DNA of 64,000 bases from Hofstenia miamia (lineage: Eukaryota > Xenacoelomorpha > Acoela > Hofsteniidae), in the NCBI GenBank assembly GCA_900660155.1, contig CABFPE010001106.1:1-64000 (forward strand), read 5' to 3'. The notes under the pieces are model-generated. The model was not told the origin of the DNA. It saw only the letters and a list, made by a program, of their open reading frames with translations, and ran no database searches. A program made the position numbers and the translations under genes. Position 1 is the stretch's first letter, and every line of letters begins with the position of its first letter. Positions 34,170-45,905 of this stretch are shown here, in pieces.

Positions 34170-35508
34170 CTGGGATTATTTCTTGATCACGATCTTTGAT
34201 TCTGTAATGTTCTAATAATAATTCCGAAAAAGATTTTTGAATTTCTTTATTAACTCATTAACTTGCATTAACCGCATAGTAAAGCTAGATTGCTTAAAAA
34301 CTTTTAAATTATTTCTTAATAATGTTCAGATAACAAAGCAGTCTAACACCCATGAAGACAACCAACTATTTTGTTTTCTATTAATAAACCGCCCAAGTCC
34401 GTTCAGGCGTAAATTAATAACAAGAGAGACGATAATTCTTTATCCTGTGGTGTTATTAGATTTTAGATATCTATAAATTATTGAGTTAGAATTGAAAACT
34501 TTTTAGAAGAAGCTATTTAGTCTTGTAGGGAAAACTTAATATGATCCCAATCACGCTCTAAACTCATGTTGATGAATGATTAAGTCCTTTCATTGAATGC
34601 ATAATTGTATAATTTATAGCTACACTATATTGCACAGATGACTTCATTTTTTTCTTTTTCACACGTCTACTTTGTATTTTAAATTGTTACTATTTAACAA
34701 ATTAGAAGAGTTTATTATTGTCATTTAGAGCAAATAAATGCATAAAGGTAACTTGATTAACGAGCAAAAATTTGGATAATACATTGACAACCAATATCTG
34801 CATAAAAAGCGCTTCAAATTTAAGAACAGTTAAGAAAACTAAAAGAAAATTTACATGTAAAACGAGTAAAATTTGGATTTTTTAATTCCTTAAACGTATG
34901 GCAGAATTAATGTTTTTTAAGCTAGTCATTTGTGATTAATTTTTATGGAACTTTTAGAAGCCAAAATTTAAATGATTGTTCTTTTTTATGTGTCCTTTTG
35001 CGTTTTGTTGTAAATTTATTGTTGTAGCTTTATTTGAATATCCATCCATTTTTGTAAATAAGATACATAGTAAATGTGCAAAGATAAATATGAAAAATAG
35101 AGCTGTTAAATACTAAATATATGCTATGTGTCCTTGAGGTCATATGGACTAATACGAATATACAAAACTTTTAAAAAACAGTTTAAGTGTATTGAATGTA
35201 ATCATCATTCTATAATTATTTAAGCATTAAGTTAAGCCCAATTACCTTTTATACTGTTGTTTTGTTCGGTTCTCTGTTTATAAGTTGTCATTGGCGTTTA
35301 CAAAACCATGAAATGAAATTGAACAAATTCGCTGCACAAAATTTCATACAAAGGTGAAGGCATGTCAAGCTCTTAACATAATTTATAACAACCATTAAAA
35401 TAAAATACTAACAAAGTCTTTTATTAATCGATATTACAATAATTAAAAAATGAATCAAAGAGATTGCTAATATGTAAAGTATGATTAATTTAAGTAAAAT
35501 ATTCACTA

Positions 35509-35664
35509 TTAAGTATGTGAACTCTTGAAATAAACTCCCCGTTTGAACTCATTGGCATCTCCTCTGGAAGCAGCATTCTTTGCATGATTGCTTCGATATC
35601 CAGAATAACTAGCTCTATTCTGAAATGAACTTGAATCTGATTGTGGATGATGTTTCTTTTTGGT
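35509..35664 (-). CDS. Candidate terminal exon of an unidentified gene
   Basis: On the minus strand, following CGTTTTTTCAGCAAATAGTAG (acceptor AG at 35666-35665), a 51-residue frame runs to TAA. It is polar and basic: TKKKHHPQSDSSSFQNRASY, then GYRSNHAKNAASRGDANEF and KRGVYFKSSHT. This looks like a disordered tail, for example of an RNA-binding or nuclear protein, but no domain is present. No upstream partner exon was found between here and RPA3 exon 2. Confidence 0.28.
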   Translation of the reverse strand, partial: TKKKHHPQSDSSSFQNRASYSGYRSNHAKNAASRGDANEFKRGVYFKSSHT

Positions 35665-36673
35665 CTACTATTTGCTGAAAAAACGATGTAGCCTCCTTAA
35701 ATCAATACATCAATCTATTGTTAAGTTTGCAAGTCATGAGCAGCACAAAATGCTTCAGCATGCTAAATTTCGTTTTTTCTGTCTGTTGTTTGCTTTAACA
35801 CTACAATTAGTGATTCTTGGGCAATAGTATTAATGAAGATTTTCAGAGTTGAAGCAAAAAGATGGCAAATTTTAAACTATATAATTCCATATAAGACCTA
35901 GTTTCAGGTATATGCATTCTCAGCTGAAAAATGTATAAAAATTGCAGTGTTAATCATAGATGGGCGCGGGCGTAACCACACCACACTCGCTATTTTCTAA
36001 ATGTCATTTTAAGTAATTAAGCCAAAAAATGTCAATAACCGAATTGATTTTCTATTAATTTTGTTTGAGTGAATGTCACACATTATATTATATAGGTTTC
36101 GTAGTATAATAAACATTGTATTAGCTTAGTATTTCACATGTAACAAAATAAAATTTTGTGTCAATGAGAAATTAATATGGGGATTATTTGTATATTAAGC
36201 ATCGTATTGCTAAATAATTACCGCCAAGATATTCCTGATATGCCAAAGTATCTCCACACCAAATATGGTGTTGATCATATGTACCGTTTCATAGATCTTG
36301 GGAGGGGCAAATCGACCCAACTCAAATAACGACTACGAAAAAGCCCAGGTAAAAGAGGGTTAATCAAAGAGAATACATGTACTATATTGATGAAGTCGTA
36401 CCCTTTTTTATCTTGGAATAGTCTGGAGTACAAAACTTTAAATAGTTTAAAATGTTTTAGGAATTTTCAACTATGATTTTGAATAATTTAGTGTGTTGAA
36501 AATGATCCAGTACGATTTTGAAAGTTTATAATATCATGAAGCGTTGTACACTTGGGACTGCATTTTAAAAATCATGCTTGAAAATTTCATGTAAAATATA
36601 TTTCACAAATCATTACACAAACTACAAAATTTTAGAAAATTGTAACAAGCACAAACAAAAGTTTTGGTTAAAA

Positions 36674-36844
36674 TTACGTAGCTATTTGATCCTGATCAAC
36701 TACTGGATAGACTGCAGCTCCAAGTGCGTGAATTTTTGAAACAGTGACGTCATACAAAGCCATATCTATGTTTTCTCCAGGACACATGACATATCCCCCA
36801 CTAGCGTAGATGCACTGTCCATTCTCTGCTACTAAACCTGTCAC
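36674..36844 (-). CDS. RPA3: RPA3 exon 2
   Basis: Encodes residues 69-124: the last strands of the OB-fold (VTGLVAENGQCIYASGGYVM) and the C-terminal helix that packs in the RPA trimer core. Confidence 0.92.
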   Translation of the reverse strand: MTGLVAENGQCIYASGGYVMCPGENIDMALYDVTVSKIHALGAAVYPVVDQDQIAT

Positions 36845-39800
36845 CTAAATACACACCAAAATTAGAATATCCATGAAATGAAGAATAAAAAAACTTTTGT
36901 GAACTTAAAAATAGCGATTATTCATTGAAAAATAAAATTATGAAATCAACCAGTTGTTGATTTAGAAAGCACAGAATATGGTTTCACACAAATCTAAAAG
37001 TTGAATTAGAAATAACATTAACACACGGTTGATAAACGAATGATTATTAAGCACAAGGTGGACTGTGAGAAGTTTAGCTGCATTGGGTGCCGTATAGAAA
37101 AACAGAATTCTTTACGAAAGGCGTTATCAAAAAATTTAATATCATATTTTAGCCCAATTTCAGAGGTGATATTAGAACATGCTGAATACCTCCTTAAATA
37201 ACATCAAAAAACTTATCATATTCTTGACGATTTGTTGAAAAAGAATATTCTATTAAGAAACTAAGGATAAGAGAAATACACCATCTGAAAAGAAGATTCC
37301 AAAAAATGCAATCGTTTATTACCTAATAAGCATCAAAAATATTTTTAAGCTATATATTAAGTTGACTTCTGATTGAAATAAACAATTATCATATTTTATA
37401 ACTCGAACGATTTCGCAGCAATTTTGCAGTAACAATGAGAATTAACTTTAACATTGAAAAAGTAGCTGGGGAAATAAGTGTTTAAAAAGACTTAACATGT
37501 TGTAAGGAGTAAATGCTTTCAATAATGTCAAAGAAATTTAACGAAGATTAGGGTGGTCTTAAGATGCTTGTGAAGATGAAAAAATTACAAGAAATCGCAA
37601 AGCCAAGTAAACCATAATGCTAAACAGATTCTATTAACAGGACACTTTGTTTAAAAAAGCAACAAATTACAAAGTCTGAAGGAAACCCAATGCAAAATAA
37701 TATTTATGAAGAGTGATTTGTGTTGCAATCATATCGCTAGGTAACAAGCTAATAGTGATGAATCCAAAACTAATTAAGCATTAATATTCATGTTATTTAA
37801 CTATTGGTTATTACTATTGGTAGATTTGCAAGAGGACGTGAGTCCTGATAACCCACAAATTTTTTTATCTTGATCTTATAACCATCCAGCTTCAAATCAT
37901 GTTATCATGAACATTACTGCGACGTTTAAGTTTTAACAAGTTTTCAGATTAGCCTTCCAATCAGAAAGTCTAGAGTCATACAGTAAGATCGCAAAATTAG
38001 AATACTGTTCTTGGAACGTATTTGAACTTTGCAGAAAACTAGTCGATGAAATAAGTTAATAATTTTTTGGAAAAACCAAGTTTTTTCTGATTAATCTATG
38101 TCTTAGTAGCCGACGTTATACATGACTGCAAAGAAATTCATGGATTGACGAGTTTTCCCATAATAGTCTCCAAGAAAAAATGATATTATTTTGCCAAGCA
38201 ACAAACGACGCTTCTAGATCTGAGTAGCTTTGAATGAACTACTCTACAAATATTTCAATTTACGCAATAAAAATAAACCGTTTCGTTTAAAGAAAATTGA
38301 TTGGCTGTACGTGATTTTCATCTTATATACATGTTACATTCCGTTTTTTAATTTTGAATTAGATTAAGCTCAAGTTTAAAATAGAAGGTGTGCTATATCA
38401 AGACAAACATTGAGAAGTGGAGGAAAATTACTCAAATTGCCATTTTTGCGAAATTAGAGCAAGAATGTTATACGGCGACTTTAACAAATAAATGGATTAA
38501 ATAATTTTCTGAGAACTTCTAAGTTACACTAAAATACTGTGGGTAAAGCAGAGAGATATTTTTAATCGATTACTTTGGCTAATTCGCCACCTTTCAAGAA
38601 AATAAGTTTGTCAATGTCTTAGAAATCTAGTGGTGTTCCCTAGGTGGCGATTACAAGAGCAGTTAAAAAGTAAAAAAAATTCCAAAAATTTGTCTTTTGG
38701 CAAAATACAATAACTAGTAACTCACTTTTTGAGATGAATACACCTGCAAGCATGTTCAATGTTCTCAATCGAAAAGCTTAGTTACAATAAAATTGTGGAA
38801 AAATAGTCCTTGGGGAAAAGGGCTGTAAGTCTAATGGTGCTACACATAATACACAATTTCATAGATATTGATAAATAATTATTGATAGCATCAGTCAATT
38901 AACAAAACTCGTTGCACGGAAATCAGTTTTTCTGTAAACATGTAAACAAGCATTGCTACGATATAACAGCTATATGTTATTCTTGTAATCACTTCTCTTG
39001 TGAGGTAAACAAAAGCCGTGACAATTATTAACGTCAGTCAGAGTACTGGAGCTTCGCCTTTATACTAGGAAATTCTGTTTTATTCTTTCGCTTGTATTCT
39101 GAATTCCAAATTGCGCCAATCTTTGAATTTTTTGACAATGAAAAAAATATATTTGTTTAGCAGAATACCAAACAGTGCAAAGATTGTTAAAAATTGTGGA
39201 GGAAATACAAAAAAACTTACACCGCTGCAAAATATATTAATTTTGGTTCTGAATCCAGAAACATTCATTCTTGTGTATTTTAACTGATGGTGTTTGTAAC
39301 TCAATGGCAAACGTAAACCGCAACAATATTATGGTAAATATAAGAACACACATTAGAAGCTGTTTCTGAAACATACAAAATCATCCAACTAAATGGAAGA
39401 AGGCCCTCGTTTCTCTTGAAACTGGAATATTCTTGCAGATCTTGAAAGTAAAAAACAAAAGGCTTCTAGGCTACCTGAGAAATTATTGCATAGAGTAAAA
39501 TGTGCAAATATAGGAAAAACGTGCTTTAAACATATTTTAACAAAAATATAATGAAGAGCATTGACTCAGCACAAAAAAATATATAGAAATGTACATACAA
39601 TTTAGAAATATATTTAAATTACAGGTATAAGTATGGAGATAGCGAATGGAACGCACATGAATAGACTCCCATCATGGGAAAGAGAATGTGTCAATATTTT
39701 CTGAAATTCAGAACCGTGAGTATCCAGACAAAGTTACACATGAGACAAGCAAACTGTTACTGATCCTAGTTCGTCTTCGGCAAAAAAGTGTTAAAAATAT

Positions 39801-40105
39801 AATAAAAAATAATCAAATGAAAACTAGATGTGTTTAATGGTGACATACTTTAATAAAGAACAGTGAAATTTTTGAAATAAATAAAAAAGCGATTGAATTA
39901 CCTCAACAAAGCCTTTAATGACAGCTTGAAGCTTTTCGGGCAGTTTAATGACGACATCAATGCCGTCACTGGTTTTGATAGTGAAATTAGAGCCGCTGTT
40001 GTCAACTTTAACAACTTCACCCAACAATGTAACGCACTGGCTTTTGAACTGTCGAAGAAGAGCGCCGTTTACTCTAGGCCGGGCGTTAGTCAAAAAATCC
40101 TGCAT
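36674..40105 (-). CDS. RPA3: RPA3, replication protein A 14-kDa subunit (two exons, 124 residues)
   Basis: The coding exons on the minus strand are 40105-39902 (68 codons, donor GTAATT) and 36844-36674 (acceptor ATTTAG, ends TAA), joined in phase 0 across a 3,057-bp intron. The 124-residue product matches the human subunit (about 121) in length and in sequence landmarks: ARPRVNGALLRQF at the start, CVTLLGEVVKV, and near the end NIDMALYDVTVSKIHALG followed by YPV, the counterpart of the C-terminal trimerisation helix. RPA3 is a single OB-fold. With RPA1 and RPA2 it forms the heterotrimer that coats single-stranded DNA in replication, repair and recombination. The start Met lies 3 bases after a strong acceptor-like TTCTGTTTCAG, implying an upstream non-coding exon or a trans-spliced leader. 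Confidence 0.93.
36845..39901 (-). other. RPA3: Large intron of RPA3 (3,057 bp)
   Basis: AT-rich, with GT at 39901-39900 and AG at 36846-36845 on the minus strand. I searched it by eye for nested exons. Only short chance frames are present, such as a 76-codon minus-strand frame at 39080-39310 and a hydrophobic minus-strand stretch near 39300-39450. Confidence 0.85.
39902..40105 (-). CDS. RPA3: RPA3 exon 1 (first coding exon)
   Basis: Encodes residues 1-68, the N-terminal half of the OB-fold, ending GFVE before donor GTAATT. Reading on through the donor gives a spurious longer frame with a hydrophobic tail. An antisense chance frame covers the same bases. Confidence 0.93.
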
Positions 40106-40462
40106 TGCCTGAAACAGAATTGGTTGCTAATTTCCCATTCTCGTAACTAATATTAAAACAACAGTAATTAATGTATATACATGGGGTGATCGAAAAGTCT
40201 CTCTGCAGTAAAACAATTTATTGAAAATAAACAATATTGATAATATCGAACGCATAATACAACTAACTAATCAATACAATAACACAATTTATAATATATA
40301 TAAAAGATACACTATGTACACGTATGGTCACTTCCAGATACACTTTTTCATAAATATGCTATGTAGTTCTTTGGGTAAATTTGTGGTAATTTTTTGTGGT
40401 TCATAACTTACCTATAATATAATTTTGTAGTTTTCTTAGGCAAAAAAATAATTTTCGATGTT

Positions 40463-40511
<49 letters not shown>

Positions 40512-43500
40512 TACAACATAACCGGTTAATTTCATAGACCTAAAACATAATACCAGACTAATATATATATAAAATGTTTATAGTTTATTATGTTCAATTA
40601 AATTCCTTAATTGAACTTGATCCTATATTAATAAGTGAATTAAGTTCGAAACTTCTTTTAATTTAAAAATTAAATTCCTAAAAATCTGCCACGTGGAATG
40701 AGTTAAAATGCAAGAATAATCTTTGTCTATTTTAGTATGCGTGAACTAATACCCTACAATAACCTTATTTTTGCTCAAAATCCATCTAACCACCTCAATA
40801 ATTATTAATAATATATGTTTGTGGGGACACCAAAACAATATAATTATCTAAATATTATAATAAGATGTGATATTTAGACATGTAAAAAACGCGATATAGA
40901 CACTGAATCCCTACCAAACGATGGATTTGATGGTCAATCTTTAATCATAATTAAAATTTAAATCAACAAATCGATTGAATGTTAAAAATTCGTATTAAAG
41001 TTCAGTACCAATTCCATTCGCAATTAGAGATTTGCTGTTACTGATTTGCATTTAAAAAATCCAAGGAACTTATCTATGTACCGTGGCTGAAGGCTAATGT
41101 ATATATGATTTTGAAATGATGAAAATAGGACACAGGGAATGGTTCACACGAACATATTTTCCAATCAACAACTAGTTCTTTGAAAATTCATTCACTTACA
41201 ACTAACTGACCTTACTTTTTGTTATACATTGCAATTTTAGCCATTGACAACTTTGAGCTCAACCTCTATTAGAGAAATAGAACCAGAAATTGCGCAATAA
41301 AAATGGTATATTGGCTGTAACCTTAAAACATTACCTTTCAGAAGTGTCTGCATAAACTAGAAACCCACAAGTACTTGACTTGAAAACTCAAAGCAATTGC
41401 TTTTTTCCAATTGAAAAACAAATCCATTCTAAATATATTTCCAATTCAAAACTTCAAGAATTTTATTGGATTATAAATTAAACGACACATTCCAACAAGC
41501 CGATTCACACTTGAAATTTTTCAATCACTTAAGCAATGTTTTCACTATTTTACTAAAAGAGTATTAAAAACCATTTAGGCTCAGAGTTGTGTTCATACCT
41601 GTGAAGGAGAGCTTCACAAAAACCCCCTCCCCACATTTTTCCCAGCAGGATAATTTAAATGTAAATTGTTTCCTGTTACAATAAACTCATAATAAAACGT
41701 AGGTCAATTATATTGGAAAAAACAATAATTGTAAAAAAAATATGTTATAAAGTATTTTATATTTAAAAGTTTAATTATTATTATTAACTATATTCAGATG
41801 GTAATTACTTATTATACGGAACTGGATGTTTATGTTATGTACATTAAATTTCTTGGTATCTTTTGAAAACCACTTAAAAATAAAAATTCTAAATTGAAGA
41901 TAAGCGCAGAATACCATGGTAACATGAACTAATATCTATAAAATTTTGAGAGTGTAAATGACTTAGTACTCCGATTATAAATGTAACAGTTTACATATCC
42001 AATAAACCCCAATTGAATTTGGGGCGCTGAGTTCTGCGTAATCACAGACATTGGTACCAATTCTGTTTTGTGTTAAGTATATACTCACTTCATAACTCTT
42101 TATGCAGTCTTGTGGAACTTTATCCTGGTTTAGCAGTTCTCTTTCAAAAATACTTTTATGATCTCATATGACTATATAAAAATGCATAAACTACATAATA
42201 TTAATTTAAAATTTATCCATCACGTCAAAACAATATATCTTTGTAAATAAATTGAATACTGAACTAAGATAATTGAATATACTATTGTGCTAACAGTGAC
42301 GGATTCGTAATAACAATTGCTAAAATCTATTTTATCTTCAAAATCAGAAATTAAAAATTTTATAAAAGATTGACCAACGTATTATTATATTAATTTATTA
42401 ATATATATTCCGTTAATCTTAGGAAGTTATAATATATGGTTGATGATTTAAGCGAGCGAATTGAAATGGTTCATGATGTTTGAAAGTACGATTCTAAGGT
42501 CAGAATTTTTACAACATGATTCTGGTTTATTTGAATTCAAAGGTACTCTACACAAATGTATATATGTATAACAAATCTAATAAACTTTATTCTCATGATA
42601 TTCTTGGAGATGTACTTCAATACTATGAAAGCAGGCAACGAATTTTTCAACATATAAATTTCATTCTACAGCAAATCGTTTTCTTTTAGAAATTAACACT
42701 TGCATATTCTTTAATCTTTAGTTGAATTCAGAAGAAATTCTACCATTGGTCTTACATTAAAAAATATCAATAAGAAAGAATGTTTCAAGTTGGATTTTCT
42801 ACGTAACAACAGAAGTAATCTTATGTCTAAAATTTTACAATTGATATGAAAATTAGCCTAAGAAGATTTATATAAACGGGGATATAAGAATTACAAATAA
42901 ATACATCAAAAAGGATAGGAAAATATTTATCAAAAAATTTGAAATTTGGAAATTATTTATGACATAATTGAGATTTAAACGTGCAAGAACAAATATAAAA
43001 CACTTCAATTCAATGAAAACAATTCAAATTTAAAATAGATCGATGACTTTAAAAAATGATTTTTATTCAAAAATTACCAAGTATACATATATTTGAACAA
43101 GAGGTAAACAAAGTTATAGAATTTAAAAATGACGAATTCAATACTATTTGATTGGTAAAAATGGAAAAAGCGGGTGTTCTGGTTTAGCAATAAAGCCAAA
43201 AAATTGGCTTATTATAAGTTCCAACTAGTGAAATCTAAAAATTATGCCATGTTTATGCTTTTTGCCTATTTCAAAATTAAAAGGTGGTTCAGAAATGAAT
43301 TTTCAATACTACTTCTTAATTAACTGCCGACACTTGAAAATTTTAAGATTCTTTCACAATATAAGCGAGGAAAGTATTTTGAAAATTCGAACAAAATTTG
43401 TTGGATAATTGGTTCATTTTTGCAAAATTTATTTAGAACACATGAGTCTAATTGAATAACAAATTTTGTAATATTAAATGCTCAATGAATGTGCTAAGAC

Positions 43501-45200
43501 AATAGAAAACGCTTTTGAATAAGTTTGCAAAAATGATATATTTTTTATTTGCATTTAAATTGCCTAGGGAAGCAGCATAGATGCAGGTTTTGAAAATCAT
43601 AGTCATTTATGTACTCATCCATCTTCATTACCTTAGACTAAGAAATCATTTCAAATTAATACAAAATAAGCAACTCTAAGCAAAAAAGAAAACTACTTCC
43701 CCATTATTATTTAAATTTTCATTTTTAATTTTTTCTGAGTAAATGCCTAATTTCTCATTAAAAGTGCTCTACTAGTATGGATAACATTGGATATGCATGA
43801 GGCAAAATACGGGTCAGCTATATTTTTCTTATTTGTGCACTAGAATTGTTAACGTGCCGATACTTACTACTATACAATTTTGGCAGGCTGCCTGATAAGG
43901 TTTGTGCAATTCGCGCACATTTTTAAAAATAAATTTTATTAATTGTTCAGGACTTGATGATATTTTCAATATATGTTCATTATTAATTGAAAACAAAATT
44001 GAAAATATAAAATTATTGAAATATATATTTTCGCCAAAATCCAAATTTAAAAAAGTCTAAAATAGAACAAATCAAATAACCAGGACCACGTAGTAACTTA
44101 GAATATGCCATAGTAAAATTAATATTACGAATAGAGTGTTTTCAAAAATCGTACATTTAAAAAAATGTTTTGAGTTATTTTTGAAAAATGGTTTAATAAA
44201 ACCGGCCAATGATTGAATTCAAATCATTTTGACAATAAACCAACCAATAATAGAAAAAATTTAAATGAAAATTCGTATTTTACTATTAGACATTATTTTA
44301 AATATTTTAATAATTCTATTGCAGTTAAAAATGAGCTTAAATTTTGGACTTGATTAAATCATCATAAATTTGTGAATTAAAATGTGAAAATATTAGGTAT
44401 ATTGCAGTTTTACTAAAAATGAAGAATGAAAAATTTCAGGAAAATTTTTTACGAAAAAATTAGCTAAGCTCCATAAGCACCGGAGGTACTAGAATAAAAT
44501 TACGTTTTTATACAAATTACTGTGAATAATAAACAAATTTTTTTAATATTATTGAAAACAAAGGTCTTATACACAAAATTACATAAAAAACAAATCATAA
44601 TAACAAATTCAAAAAATAGAGGACAGTTCGTGACTCTTAAAATGGAACTAAATCCAGCTATTACATTCATTTAAAGAGTGAAATTACACATGTTCCAAGG
44701 TATTCCTTGTTGAAAAAACACATAACCTTGAAATAAGTGTGGTTAACTATAAAATTAATAAGACTTATACAAACGACAATATTACAGTTTAAAATTCAAT
44801 AGCAAATTAAATAAAGCATTTTGATCTTTAAACATGAACTAAAAGAATGTGAACAAAAATGTCTTTAAATATATTAATTTTGAATAGTTTTGTTTACCTA
44901 TACTTAATTGAAAAACAATTAATTAACATTTATTGCTAAAACGAAAACATTTAAACGGAAATGAAACAAATAATTCAAATAGGTTACTATTGCAAAATGT
45001 AACCCACTAATAAATTGATAAGAACCTTTTGGCATTTATTTTTCATCAATTCACTGAAATTTGGATAAAAGCTCTCAGTATTATCTGAGGAGGACTTTCA
45101 TTTCTAAAAAATCTAAATGGCAGATTGGATTAAATGAGAATTTAAATTTATGAACCCAAATTTTAATTGCATATGAAAGTACATACTTTAAAAAAATCTT
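40106..45200. other. Intergenic AT-rich sequence, no gene recognised
   Basis: Includes an (AT)n tract at 40472-40505. Everything else appears to be non-coding, with only chance frames. It separates RPA3 (-) from the COE gene (+), so their 5' ends would face each other. Confidence 0.4.
40472..40505. repeat. (AT)n microsatellite
   Basis: About 17 AT units. Confidence 0.9.
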
Positions 45201-45216
45201 TTTAAAGCACGCACAG

Positions 45217-45224
45217 TATAAATA
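45217..45224 (+). promoter_or_regulatory. Possible TATA box (TATAAATA)
   Basis: A consensus TATAAATA lies about 40 bases before a GC-rich segment that may be the first COE exon. TATA-like strings are common in DNA this AT-rich, so the position next to the GC-rich segment is the only support. Confidence 0.25.
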
Positions 45225-45262
45225 CGGCATGATCCTCATCCTGTTCTCTCTTCTGCTAACAG

Positions 45263-45282
45263 GAGCTGAAGTCGGAGCCGCG
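45263..45282 (+). CDS. Possible 5' coding exon of the COE gene
   Basis: After a good acceptor (CTCTCTTCTGCTAACAG) 20 bases encode ELKSEP plus two bases of Arg, then donor GTGGGC. COE proteins carry an LKEEP motif near the N-terminus, shortly before the GLARAH(F/Y)EKQPPS exon. The phase fits: CG joined to the first C of the exon at 48672 gives Arg followed by [10 protein letters not shown]. No in-frame ATG lies just upstream, so a further 5' exon would be needed. Reading on without splicing gives RWAGAQ, which also faintly recalls the RWA of fly Collier. Confidence 0.35.
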
Positions 45283-45825
45283 GTGGGCTGGGGCTCAACT
45301 GAGCTATTTGATCATATTAAAGAAAATATTTTTTATTCGCAACTAACTATATTTTAAACATCATAAGTGCAATAAATTTCAATGAATAATACAAAAGCGT
45401 GAGTAAAATGTTATTTTTTGGAAGTTCATGACAAAAATATATTGGATTACAAACAAATACCTAGGACAGTTGCGAAAGGTTTCCCAACTATTAAACTTGT
45501 ATTTAATGTTAATGTAATACAAGGAAGGCAATAAGGTTTCAAGGCATCTTAAAAAAAAATACACCCGTCAAAAATTTTGTTGACATTTGATTAATTCCAA
45601 AATTATTATTCATGTACCAGATCTTAATTTTTCATTTTGGTCAAAAAATCTAAAAATCAGAGCAGGATTACAGGAACAAATTTTAAGGATTAACATAATA
45701 ACCTTGCTTGCAGCATATTTCAAAGTTTGCATGCATGTTATAGGTTTTAACAAGGTCAAAAAAGAAAAACAAAAATTTGTAATTAATTGTTCTGATTAAA
45801 TAACAATAAACGTAGGCCACAGTTG

Positions 45826-45905
45826 CAGGGTCCAGCTAACCGGGGGTGTTGTGGGGCCGCCACCCCCCCTTTCAAATATTTTTTTTCGGGGGAGGCAAAA
45901 TGGCT
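45826..45905. mobile_element. Solitary MITE-like end
   Basis: CAGGGTCCAGCTAACCGGGG, followed by G- and C-rich tracts, looks like the left end of a hAT-type MITE of the kind seen elsewhere here. I found no matching right end. The next 700 bases contain unusual homopolymer-rich sequence, which could be decayed repeat. Confidence 0.3.

Noticed and set aside
36230-36330. Plus-strand stretch translating to DIPDMPKYLHTKYGVDHMYR
   Set aside because: Open for only about 37 codons, with no acceptor or donor that fits and no recognised family. Frames of this length are common by chance here.
39893-40150. 85-codon plus-strand frame over RPA3 exon 1
   Set aside because: Antisense shadow of RPA3 exon 1.
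45230-45358. Plus-strand 42-codon frame beginning MILILFSLLL (signal-peptide-like)
   Set aside because: Considered as a small secreted peptide. The hydrophobic start is a pyrimidine-rich acceptor tract in translation, and the frame does not match the COE phase. No support beyond the hydrophobic run.
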